NCBI GenBank assembly: GCA_963777625.1
Contig: CAVZRO010000018.1
Location: forward strand, 186,001-250,000
Reading direction: 5' to 3'
DNA length: 64,000 nucleotides
From: DATDIC01 sp963777625
GTDB taxonomy: Bacteria > Pseudomonadota > Alphaproteobacteria > Acetobacterales > Acetobacteraceae
Position 1 is the stretch's first letter; each line of letters starts with the position of its first letter. This document shows positions 1 through 10,543 of this stretch, piece after piece. The translations under genes and the position numbers were made by a program. Under the pieces are notes generated by a model, which was not told the DNA's origin, did not search any database, and saw only the letters and a list, made by a program, of their open reading frames with translations.

Positions 1-3000
1 CGGCGTGCCGATCACCGCGTTGATCGAACTCATCAGCGCAACGAAGTCGAGCGGCACGTCCCCCAGCAGTTCGACCAGAACCGCAAGCCCACCGACCTTC
101 GGAACCACCACTGAGTCGACCTCATCTGCATCCTGCCGGATGGCAATCGCGCCGTTTCCGGCGACGCCCGCGGCATGGATCACACCGTCCAGCGGGCCCC
201 AACGCGACTGCGCGGCCGCAATGGCCTCCGCCATCGCCTGCCGGTCCGCGACATCGGCAACCGCGGTCATGACCTCGCCTCCTGCATCCTCGATGGCCCG
301 GATCGACCGAATCGCCTGCACCCGCCAATCGTCGGCGTCGGCGTGCTTCAGCAGTGCGTCCCAGGCATCGTGTGGCGGCAGCGGGCGGCGGGCGGTGAGC
401 AACAGCCGTGCAGAAGCCTTGCCGGCAAGCCAATGCGCCAATTGCAGCCCGATCCCGCCCAGACCGCCGGTAATCAGGTAACAACTTCGTTGTCTCAGTG
501 GCAGTTGCGTCGTGTCGACCGTGCTCTGATCCACCGGCTCATACCGACGGACCCAGCGGCGCCCCCGACGATAAGCAACGAAACGGTCGCTTGCCGGTGA
601 GGCCGCCTCGATCACGATCGACCGTGCCGAGGTGTCGATCGTGGTTGCCGCGCCCTCGGCTGCAATGTCGACGCTGCGGATGTCCAGCCCCGGAATTTCC
701 GCCGGCAACACCAGAACTGGGCCAAAGGTCAGCGCAATCGCAGGATCGCACACCTTCTCGTCGATAACGCTTTGTGCGCCTGCCGTGATGACGATCACGC
801 GAATCGCCGCATCCGGCTCATTGGTCACCAATGCACTGGCAAGGGAAACCAGCGTGTCGTAGCCGACGGATCGCGGGCTTTTGCCCGCATTCGCGTCGCC
901 GGCCGCTGTCCAGAGCAGGACCGCTCCGGCAATCGGACCATGTGGGCTGGCCGCGTCATGCACGACCGCTTCCATGTCGTTGGCGTTGCCTGGCCTCACA
1001 TGGAACCGATCGGCGGCAGGCTGTGCAAACTCGTCGGCAACTGTCAGCAGAACCGTCCGTGCGCCGGCCGCCCGCAATTGCGCCGCGACGGCGGTGGTCA
1101 GGGCGCCGAAATCCCCCAACACCAGCCAGCAGCCGGCGACCTGGGGCGACGTCCACGTTGTGAGCGGATGTTGCGTCCATGCAGGCAGGTACATCCGCGC
1201 TTCGCCGTCGGCGTGAACCCCGAGATCATCCGTCGGCTGGCGCGGTTGGTGGGGTGTCTCTCCTTCGACCATGTACCGTTTGCGCTCGAACGGATAGGTC
1301 GGAAGCGGAATGCGGCGCGGCGTCGCGCCGGCCAGCATCTGCGGCCACGCCATCGGCACGCCAGCCACCCACATGCGGGCCGCCGCGTCCAACATGGACC
1401 TGCTGTCGCGGTCCGCACGACGCGGATGTGACAGCGACGACGCGATCAGCCTGGCACGATCGCCGGGAAGATTGGCGCGCAGCAACGCGGCCAGCGCGGT
1501 GCCCGGACCCACTTCCAGGTAGAACAGGTCGGGATCCGACGCCAAAGTGCTTATCCCGTCGGCGAACTGGACAGCCTGACGCAGATGCCGTGCATAGTAT
1601 GCGGGCGAGGTTGCCTGCTCGGTGGTGATCCAGGTGCCGGTGACATTCGAGACATAGGGAAGCGTCGGCGGCGACAGCTTTACATCCTTGAGCATGCCCT
1701 CGAAGGGCGCACAGGCAGGTTCCATCATTTCGGAATGAAACGCGTGCGACGTATGCAGCACGCGGCAGTCTACGCCATCGGCTTCGAGTGCCTCGATCGT
1801 GGCGGCGATGGCGTCGTCGGGACCCGCGATCGAACACAGCTCGGGCCCATTCATCGCGGCGATTTCCACCCCCGGCGCAAGGCGCGGCCGCAGGTCTACA
1901 TCCGACAGATGCACGGCGGCCATCGTGCCGGGGAGCAGCGCTTGCAGAAGCCGCCCACGCGCAGCGACGACCCTCAGCGCATCCTCGAGCGACAGCACGC
2001 CGGACAGATGCGCCGCGATATATTCGCCGATGCTGTGGCCGATCATCGCCCGCGGCGTGATTCCCCAGTGCATCCACAGCATGGCGAGCGCGTATTCGAT
2101 GCAAAACAGCGCTGGCTGGGTCAGCCAGGTCTGATCGAGGACGGCGCGGTGTTCGTCTTTGCAGATGGCGTCGCGGATGTCGCATCCCAGGTCGGAGTGC
2201 AGCACGGCGGCACAGCGGTCCAGCGCATCGCGATAAACGGGTTCCGTTCCATACAGCCCAGCTCCCATCCCGGCGTGCTGGCTGCCCTGACCACTGAACA
2301 GAAAGGCGACCGGTCGCGCGCCACCGCCATGGACAGCGGATTCGACCGGCAACTGCGCCGGCTGGTGCAAGGCCCGCACCGCTTGCTCATAATCCTGCAC
2401 CACGACCGCGCGCCGATGGGCGAATTCCTTGCGCCCAACCTGGAGCGTCCACGCCACATCGGCAAGCGAGAGTTCAGGCTGCTGCTGCAGGCAGATCGCC
2501 AGGTTGGCGGTGGCCTGCTCGAGCGCCGTCGCGGTCTTGGCGGAGAGCACAAGCAGATGATCGTCGCGCACCGCAACGCTTGCGGAGGCAGGGGGAGCCT
2601 CCTCGACCACGACATGGGCATTGGTGCCGCCGATGCCGAAGGAACTGACACCCGCCCGGCGCGGCGTATCTCCTGCGGGCCACGCCGCCCGCTCGGAGCT
2701 GGCCATGAATGGGCTGCGAGGCAGATCCAGTTGCGGGTTCGGTGAGCTGAAATTCACCAGTGGCGGGAATTCTCGTTGGGCGAGCGCCAGCACCGTCTTG
2801 ATCAGCCCGGCCACACCGGCGGCTGCATCGAGATGACCCAGGTTGGCCTTCAGCGATCCCAGCCGGCAAAACCCCACATCGTCGGTCGACCCGCGGAACA
2901 CCTGGGTCAGCGCGGCGAGCTCGATCGGATCACCCTGCGGCGTTGCGGTTCCGTGCGCCTCGACATAAGCGATGCTGCGCGCATCGATACCTGCGAGCGC

Positions 3001-3912
3001 CTGCGCCGTGGCGATCACCTCGACCTGGCCATCGACACTGGGAGCCGTGTAGCCGGCCTTGGCGGCGCCATCGTTGTTGACCGCCGCACCTCGGATCACC
3101 GCATGGATCGTATCCCGATCGGCCAATGCGTTCCGAAGGCGCTTGAGCACCACGATGCCCGCTCCTGCCCCACCCCGCGTTCCAGCCGCGGCGGCGTCGA
3201 AGGGACGGCAATGCCCATCAGGCGACAGGATCATTCCGTCCTGATATAAATAGCCGCTGCGTTGCGGAAACGTGATCGACACACCACCCGCCAGTGCGAC
3301 GTCACATTCACCCGCCTGCAAGGCTCGGCAGGCCATCTCGACCGCGACGAGAGACGTGGAACAGGCCGTCTGGATGGTGACGCTCGGCCCGCGCAGATCG
3401 AGCTTGTAGGACACGCGTGTACACAGGAAATCCTTGTCATTGCCGAGCATGAGCTGATAACCGCCCACCGCGTCCATCAGCGCCGGATTACGCATGATCT
3501 CCGCAATCAGGTAGGTGTTCATGCTGGCGCCCGCATAGACCCCGATCGACGTCCGGTCGTCGATCGTCTGACCGGCATGCTCCAGCGCTTCCCAGGCGCA
3601 TTCCAGGAACACGCGGTGTTGCGGATCGAGAATTTGCGCCTCGCGCGGCGAGAAGCCGAAGAAGCTTGCGTCAAAGAGATCGGCACCATCCAGCACAGTG
3701 CCGCGACGAACATAGAGCGAATTATCACGCACTGAAGCGGTAACGCCGGCCGCGTCGAGATCGGCATCGCTGAACGTCTCCAGCGACTCCGTTCCAGAAC
3801 GAATGTTGTGCCAGAACTCGTCGAGAGTGCGCGCACCGGGAAACCGGCCGGCGAGCCCGATGATTGCGATGGCGTGCGGCGGGAATGCCGTCGCGATGGC
3901 AGGGTCGCTCAT
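1..3912 (-). CDS. Type I polyketide synthase, fifth PKS gene (KS-AT-KR..., truncated by window edge)
   Basis: The reading frame is open from the ATG at 3912 to position 1, giving 1304 codons with no stop, so the C-terminus is missing. The ketosynthase comes first: active Cys at about residue 184 in the motif QTACSTS (D replaced by Q), and EAHGTAT where EAHGTGT is usual. The acyltransferase has GHSIGEY (Ser about residue 627) and a HAFH motif, which in this family favours malonyl-CoA. A short linker leads directly into the ketoreductase, with NADPH motif GGLGGIG near residue 1145, and the window ends inside its SSINAVIG catalytic region. I see no dehydratase between AT and KR. The start overlaps the stop of the upstream PKS gene by 4 bp (ATGA), so it is the downstream member of the operon. 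An ACP is expected beyond the edge. Confidence 0.93.
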   Translation of the reverse strand, partial: MSDPAIATAFPPHAIAIIGLAGRFPGARTLDEFWHNIRSGTESLETFSDADLDAAGVTASVRDNSLYVRRGTVLDGADLFDASFFGFSPREAQILDPQHRVFLECAWEALEHAGQTIDDRTSIGVYAGASMNTYLIAEIMRNPALMDAVGGYQLMLGNDKDFLCTRVSYKLDLRGPSVTIQTACSTSLVAVEMACRALQAGECDVALAGGVSITFPQRSGYLYQDGMILSPDGHCRPFDAAAAGTRGGAGAGIVVLKRLRNALADRDTIHAVIRGAAVNNDGAAKAGYTAPSVDGQVEVIATAQALAGIDARSIAYVEAHGTATPQGDPIELAALTQVFRGSTDDVGFCRLGSLKANLGHLDAAAGVAGLIKTVLALAQREFPPLVNFSSPNPQLDLPRSPFMASSERAAWPAGDTPRRAGVSSFGIGGTNAHVVVEEAPPASASVAVRDDHLLVLSAKTATALEQATANLAICLQQQPELSLADVAWTLQVGRKEFAHRRAVVVQDYEQAVRALHQPAQLPVESAVHGGGARPVAFLFSGQGSQHAGMGAGLYGTEPVYRDALDRCAAVLHSDLGCDIRDAICKDEHRAVLDQTWLTQPALFCIEYALAMLWMHWGITPRAMIGHSIGEYIAAHLSGVLSLEDALRVVAARGRLLQALLPGTMAAVHLSDVDLRPRLAPGVEIAAMNGPELCSIAGPDDAIAATIEALEADGVDCRVLHTSHAFHSEMMEPACAPFEGMLKDVKLSPPTLPYVSNVTGTWITTEQATSPAYYARHLRQAVQFADGISTLASDPDLFYLEVGPGTALAALLRANLPGDRARLIASSLSHPRRADRDSRSMLDAAARMWVAGVPMAWPQMLAGATPRRIPLPTYPFERKRYMVEGETPHQPRQPTDDLGVHADGEARMYLPAWTQHPLTTWTSPQVAGCWLVLGDFGALTTAVAAQLRAAGARTVLLTVADEFAQPAADRFHVRPGNANDMEAVVHDAASPHGPIAGAVLLWTAAGDANAGKSPRSVGYDTLVSLASALVTNEPDAAIRVIVITAGAQSVIDEKVCDPAIALTFGPVLVLPAEIPGLDIRSVDIAAEGAATTIDTSARSIVIEAASPASDRFVAYRRGRRWVRRYEPVDQSTVDTTQLPLRQRSCYLITGGLGGIGLQLAHWLAGKASARLLLTARRPLPPHDAWDALLKHADADDWRVQAIRSIRAIEDAGGEVMTAVADVADRQAMAEAIAAAQSRWGPLDGVIHAAGVAGNGAIAIRQDADEVDSVVVPKVGGLAVLVELLGDVPLDFVALMSSINAVIGTP

Positions 3913-6900
3913 GGGAAATGCCGCTCGCCATTGGCCGGGGCAGTCAGATCCGCGCCATTCTGGCGTTCCCGCGCTGCGAGCAGCCGGTCCACTTCCTCGT
4001 CGGATAGATCATCCACCAGGTCGATGGCATCGTATTCGCCAGCAGCAGTTGGCGCCGCCGGGCTGCCTGGTGGCGCGTCGGCGGAGCGCGGGATCGCAGC
4101 CATAAGGACTTCCTCAAGCAGATAATCGGTCAGCGAATCGAGTGTCGGATAATCAAACAGCAGACTGACAGGCAGCGGCTGGCCCAGTGCGGACCCCAGG
4201 GTATTGCGCAATTCGACAACGAGCAGCGAATCGAGACCCAGCTCACTTAGCGGGGTCGTCGGATCCATCGGCCGCGCGGAATCCATGCCGAGTGTTCGCG
4301 ACGCCTGATCACGCAGGAACGTCGCGAGTACTTGCCGCCGGCGCGGCGCCGGTGCAGTTGCCAGCTCATTGTGTAGATTGAATCGCGTGACCGGTTTCGC
4401 TATTGCCGCGGCACCGGCGGGTGCACGAACATCAGTGCCCAAGTCGCCAAGGAACAAGGCCATGCCGTGCTGCCCGGCGCCGGCGCGGAAACGCGGCCAG
4501 TCGATTGGCATCACCGTTACTTGAGTTTGGCCGTCCTGCAGCACGCGTTCCAGCGCCTGAAGGCCCTGGGCTGGAGTCATCGCGCGCAAGCCCAGTGCGT
4601 TGAGCCGTCCGGTCAAACCGCGCTCAGCCGCGGCGCCGATATCAGCCCATACACCCCAGTCGATGCTGGTCGCGCACAGGCCACGCTCGCGCCGTGCATG
4701 CGCCAGCAGATCCAAGATGGCGTTGGCGGCGGCGTGGTTGGCCTGGCCGGGCGCGCCAAGCACACCGGCTATCGAGGAGAACAGCACGAACAGATCGAGC
4801 GGATCACTGCGGGTAAGGCGATCCAGCAACCAGGCGCCGCGTAGTTTCGGGGCGAGCACCCTGGCAAACCGCCCGGCGTCCTGTCGCGCCAATGCTGCAT
4901 CATCCAGCACGCCCGCACAGTGCACGATACCGCGCAGCGGTGGCCCATCGTTGCGGATGCGCGAGAGCAGATCACTCAGGGCCGCTCCGTCGGTCACATC
5001 CACCGCTTCCGCAACCAGCTGCGTGCCGCGGCTCCGCAGCCGCTCAATCGCGGGGAGCGACTTATCGGTTGGCCCGCGCCGGCCGATCAGCACCAGCCGT
5101 CCGGCCCCGCGCTGCGCCAGCCATTCCGCCACCTGCAACCCGAGCCCTGACAGGCCGCCGGTCACCAGATAGGTTCCGTTACGTTTGATTGTCTCCGGCC
5201 CGGCCGGCCCGTGACGCACGACCACCTTTCCGACATGGCGTGCCTGCGCCATGAACCGGAACGCACGCGGCGCGTCCTTGATATGGAACACCTGGCGCGG
5301 CAGCGGCGTCAGCGCGCCACGGTCAGCCGCATCGACCAGGCGCGCCAGTTGTTCGCCGATCAGCGCGGGATCGCTTGCCGCAACGACACCCCAATCCACG
5401 ACGGCGTAGCGGATATCCCGGCCGAGCGCCGCGACCCACTCCGGCGATTTGATATCGCGCTGGCCAATCTCGACGAAGCGCCCGCCGCGGGCGAGCGCAC
5501 GGAAGCTCGCGTCCAGCATCTCGCCGGCAAGGGAGTTCAGCACAATGTCAACACCACGTCCGCCGGTGCGGGCCAGCACTTCATCGGCGAAGCCAGGGGT
5601 GCGCGAATCGAATACGTGGCGCACACCCATCGCGCGCAGCAACGCTCGTTTCGCCTCTGAACCTGCCGTTGCGAATACCTCGGCGCCAGCACGCCGGGCA
5701 AGCTGCACGGCCGCCATGCCGACACCGCCGGCGGCGGCATGGATCAACACCGTTTCGTTGGCCTGCATTCCCGCTTCATGCGATAGACAGAATTCGGCGG
5801 TAATGAAAGCGATCGGAAACCCGGCTGCTGCCTCGATGTCCACCCCGTTTGGCAGCCGTTGCACCAGCTCGGCGCGGGTGACGACGAAGGACGCGAAGCA
5901 TTCCCGCGCGACCGCCATCACCTCGTTGCCGACTTGCACATGGGTTACCTCGGCGCCGACGCGGGTGACTCGACCGGCGCATTCGCTGCCCAAGGGAGCG
6001 GCAGCCGCGCCTGGGCGCATCATCAGGGCGTTCAGCACGTCCTTGAAGTTCAGCCCCGTCGCCTGCACGGCAATCTCGACCTCGCGCGCACCAGGTACGC
6101 GGCGATCGGCCGCCACGCGCGCGAATGCGTCGAGCGTTCCGGGCACGGTCGCCGCAAGCCGCCAGGCAGTGGCCGCCGCACCCAACGGCTCCACCGTTCC
6201 CACGTGCCGCACACGGGTCAGCCGTGCGACATGGCGCTGGCCAGACCGCCACGCGATCTGGCTTTCACCGGACTCATCGGCGAGGGCGGTCGTTAGCGCG
6301 TCGAGGTCGCCGGTACGCGACGCCGGATCGAGATCAACACAGACACAGCGCAACTCGGGATGTTCCAGTGCCAGTGTCTTGCCGACACCCCAGACGGCCG
6401 CCTGTATCGGTGACATACCAGGCATCCCGTCGCCCGTCGGCTGACCGCCGCGCGTGACCAGCCATAGCCGCGGTGGAGCATCCTCGTGCACCAGCGCCTG
6501 CGCCAGCAGGATCGGGCTCAGCGCGCTGTTCGTCTGCGCCTGGTTGAGCTGAGCATCAGCCATCCCGTCCCACACCGCGCTGTCGAGCGCCCAGGCATGC
6601 ACCACACTGGTGACGTTCCGACCGACCGCACGCAACCGCTCCAGCAGTTGCCGGTACTCGCGTGCCGCGTCGGGACCGATGCTCGCCTCGTCACGGCCAA
6701 TCCGGAACTGTCCCGGGCGAACCAGCGTGCAGCAATCACCGCGTGCTCTCAGTTGCTCGGCAAGCCGTTCCGTCACGCCACCCTGGTCGGCAAGCAGCAG
6801 CCAAGCCTGCCTCTCGCGCCTTGCAGTTGCGACGCCACGCGCTGCGGGCGGCGGCGCCAGCGGCCAGGTCACCTCATATAACGCCTCATCGAGCCAGCGC

Positions 6901-9900
6901 TCATCTGGACGATCAAGCGAGTTGCGTGTCACGCGCCTGAACTGAAGTTCGCGCAAGGCTGCGACCGGTCTGCCGTCGGCGTCGAAAATGCGCACATCAG
7001 CACGTCGGAGATCGCCCGAACCTGGGTGCAAAACCACATGTGCCCAGCAGGTTGTTGTCGGCGCGCTGAACCACGCAAAGCGGTCGACCGCGATTGGCAG
7101 ATAAAGCGTCGGCTCGGCGCCGTCTTCCATCAACCCCGCCGCGGTCACCTGAATGCATCCGTCCAGTAGCGCCGGATGTATGCGATAGACGTTGCGCTCG
7201 GTTGCGAACTCGGCGGCCAGCGTCACCTTGCCGAGGGCCTGCGAGGGGCCGCGCCAAACTGCGTCGATCGAACGGAATCCGGGTCCGAAGTTCACCCCGC
7301 GCGTTGCGAAGCCGCGGTAGAAGTCGTCGACCGCCACCGGTGTCGGGCAGGCATCCCGCAGCCGATCCAGTGCTTCGCACGCCGGCTCTGGTTGGGCATT
7401 CACCTGGAGACGCGCGCTGACGTGGCGCACCCATGGGTCGGCGTCAGGCGCGGACTTCGGCCACGCTGTTGATCGACACGGCATAACCGCCATCGTCGGC
7501 GCGCTCGAATTGCGTATGCATGAGGCGCGCAGTTCCATCGTCCTCAAGCAGCATTGCCTCGCCGATCGTTATATCTTCAACGACAATCGTGGCGCCGCCC
7601 AGGACGCGCTCGCCGGGCAGCGATCAGCATCTCAAGATAGGCCGCGGCCGGCATGACGATCCGGCCAAGCACGGCGTGCTGCCGGATGAAGCCCGGCGCG
7701 TCGGCGCTAACCCCGGATTGGTATCCGGTCGGCTGCAACGGCGAACGCACCGCGGCGCCCAGGAGCGGATGTGCATTGGATATGACCGTCACCTTCGGCG
7801 CGGCACGGAACCAGTAGCGCTGTCGCTGAAACGGATAGGTCGGCAGATCGACGATGCGGCACGCGCCATCATCGTTCATGCCGCGCCAGTCCACCTGGTG
7901 CCCCGCCAAATAGAGCGCCGCAACGCCGTCCAGCATCTGGTTCCAGTCCTGCCGACCCCGGCGCAGCGACGGGATCATGAGCGCCGGCGGGCTGGCGAAC
8001 ACCGACGAAGCGAGCGACAGCAGCGCCGGCGCCGGGCCGATCTCGATGCAGCCGTCGACCCGCAATGCTTCCAACGTTCTGATGCCATCGGCGAAACGCA
8101 CCACCTCGCGCATATGACGGCGCCAGTACGCCGGCCGAGTGATCTCCGCGGCTGAGACTGTCTTGCCGGTCAGGTTCGATACGATCCGCAGCCGCGGCGG
8201 CGAGAGTTTCACGGCGCTGACCGTAGCCTCGAAACGATCGAGTACCGGCTCCACCAGCGACGAATGGAACGCGTGCGAAACCGGCAGCGCCTTGTGCTGT
8301 ATATCCCGCACCGCGAGCAATCGGCAGATTTCCGTGATCTCGGCAACTGCGCCCGAAATCGTCGTCTGCGCAGGTCCGTTCACGCCCGCGATCGAGACCC
8401 GCGCGGCATAAGGCGCGATCACTTCGCCGACCACATCGTCAGGCGCGAACACCGCAGCCATCGCACCACCAGCGGGCAGGGACTGCATCAGCCGCCCGCG
8501 CAGGGCGATCAGCTTCAGGCCATCTTCCAGGCTGAAGACACCGGCAAGACAGGCCGCCACATACTCCCCGACGGAATGGCCGATCAGGACGTTCGGCGTG
8601 ACCCCCCAGGACCGCCACAGCTCCGTCAGCGCATATTCGACCGCAAACAGCGCCGGTTGCGTATAAACCGTCTCGCCCAGCAGTGCCGAACCGGCATCCG
8701 CGGGAAACACGACATCGAGCAGCGGCCGATCGAGATGCGGAGCAAGAATGCCCGCGCATCGGTCCAGCGCGGCACGAAAAACAGGCGAGGCCTCGTACAG
8801 CCCCTTGCTCATGTCCGGGTATTGCGACCCCTGGCCGGTGAACAGGAACGCGAGGCGCAGCGGGTCGCGGCGGGTGACCGTTGCAGTGCGCACCGCGCTG
8901 CTCCTGGAACCTTGCGCAAGGGACTCCAATCCGGCCCGCGCTTCCTCGACCGTGCGCGCCATGATGGTGGCGCGATGCATGAAATGCGTTCGCCCGGCGT
9001 TCATCGTATGGGCGATGTCGGCCAGCGGCACCTGGCTGAAGCGGGACAGGGCATCTGCGTGCCGCGTCGCTAGTTCGGCAAGCGCAGCCTGGTCACGCGC
9101 CGACACGGCCAAAAGACTCACGCGGTCCGGCTGCGCACCGCGCAGCACGGGTTCCTCCGGCACTTCCTCGACAATCACGTGCGCGTTGGTGCCGCTGAAC
9201 CCGAACGAAGAGATTCCGGCGATGCGCCGTCCGCCGATCGGCTGCCACGCAACTGGTTCGACCGGGACCTCCAGCGGCAATTCGTCCCACGCGATGTGCG
9301 GGGTCGGCACACGAAAATGCAGATGTGGCGGGATGGTGCGATGCTGCAACGCCAGCACGACCTTGATCATGCCCGTCACTCCGGCGGCCGCCTCAAGATG
9401 CCCCAGATTGGTCTTCACCGATCCGATCAGCAGCGGCTGGTCGGCGCCTCGATCGGAACCGAACACGGCACCCAGCGCCTTCACCTCCTGCGGATCGCCG
9501 AGCTGCGTTCCGGTGCCATGTGCTTCGATATAGCCGACCTGGCGCGGTGCAAGCCCGGCAAACGCCAGCGCGGAGCGGATGACCGCTTCTTGCGCCGGGC
9601 CGTTCGGGGCGGTCAGGCTGCTGCTCGGGCCGTCCTGGTTGACCGCGCTGCCGCTGATAACCGCCAGCACCCGGTCGCCATCGGCGCGCGCATCGCGCAG
9701 CCGCTTGAGCACCATCACCCCGCAGCCTTCGGCGCGGGCAAATCCGTCGGCGGCCGCATCGAACGTCTTGCACCGCCCATCAGGCGACAGCATGCGCGAC
9801 CGCGACAGGGCGATGAACAGATCCGGCGCCAGGATAAGATTGACACCGCCTGCCAGCGCCATCCGACATTCGGAGTTCCGCAGTGCCTGGCACGCAAGAT

Positions 9901-10543
9901 GGACGGCAACCAGCGACGAGGAACACGCCGTGTCGACGGTCAGGCTGGGTCCGCGCAGTCCAAGCAGGAACGATAGGCGTCCGCTGACGACACTATGCGC
10001 GATCCCCGAGGTGAAATGCGCATCCAGCAGCCCGGCGTCGCCCGACTTGAGCTGGAGGTAGGCATAGTCGCTGGCAGCCGCGCCGATAAACACGCCGGTC
10101 GCCGAATTCTCCAGCCGGTCCGGCGCCTGCCCCGCATTCTCCAGCGCCTCCCAGCTTACCTCCAGCAACAGGCGCTGTTGCGGGTCCATGCCTTCGGCTT
10201 CGCGCGGAGCGATGCCGAAAAAGCCAGGATCGAACGCGTCGATGGCATCCACGAAACCGCCGCAGTGCGTCGCGATGTGCCCTGGTGTCGCCGGATCCGG
10301 GTCGTAGAATGCGTCGTGATTCCAGCGCTCCGCCGGGATCGGCGTGATCGCGTCGATCCCCTCATGCAGCAACTGCCAGAAGCTCGCTGCGTCGCGACCT
10401 CCGCCGGGCACGCGGCAGCCGAGCCCGATCACCGCGATCGGTTCACGCGCGGAGGCCGTCACCGCGGCGAGACGCGCCTCAGTCTCCTCAAGCGCGAGGA
10501 AGGCGCGCTGCAGCGGCGTCAGAGTGTCAATCTTGGCCGACAA
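3909..10543 (-). CDS. Type I PKS, fully reducing module KS-AT-DH-ER-KR-ACP (two frame breaks in DH)
   Basis: One gene read across two +1 breaks at 7615-7617 (GGG) and 7447-7448 (GG). Uncorrected, it shows as ORFs 10612-7577 and 7547-3909. About 165 bp in the third frame between them encode the missing middle of the dehydratase. Corrected length is about 2210 residues. Domains: KS (DTACSSS, Cys near 206; EAHGTGT), AT (GHSVGEY near 656, HAFH, malonyl type), DH with an intact HxxxGxxxxP box near 955, ER (HAAAGGVGMAAVQ near 1600), KR (GGLSGLG near 1792) and ACP (GLDSL near 2104). In the KR the catalytic Tyr position reads His (QANHAAAN). The end carries a DLSDEEVDRLL tail like those of its neighbours. 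The likely start is the TTG at 10543, preceded by GGAAA and overlapping the upstream gene by 17 bp. An in-frame ATG at 10612 would give an 86-bp overlap. Confidence 0.88.
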
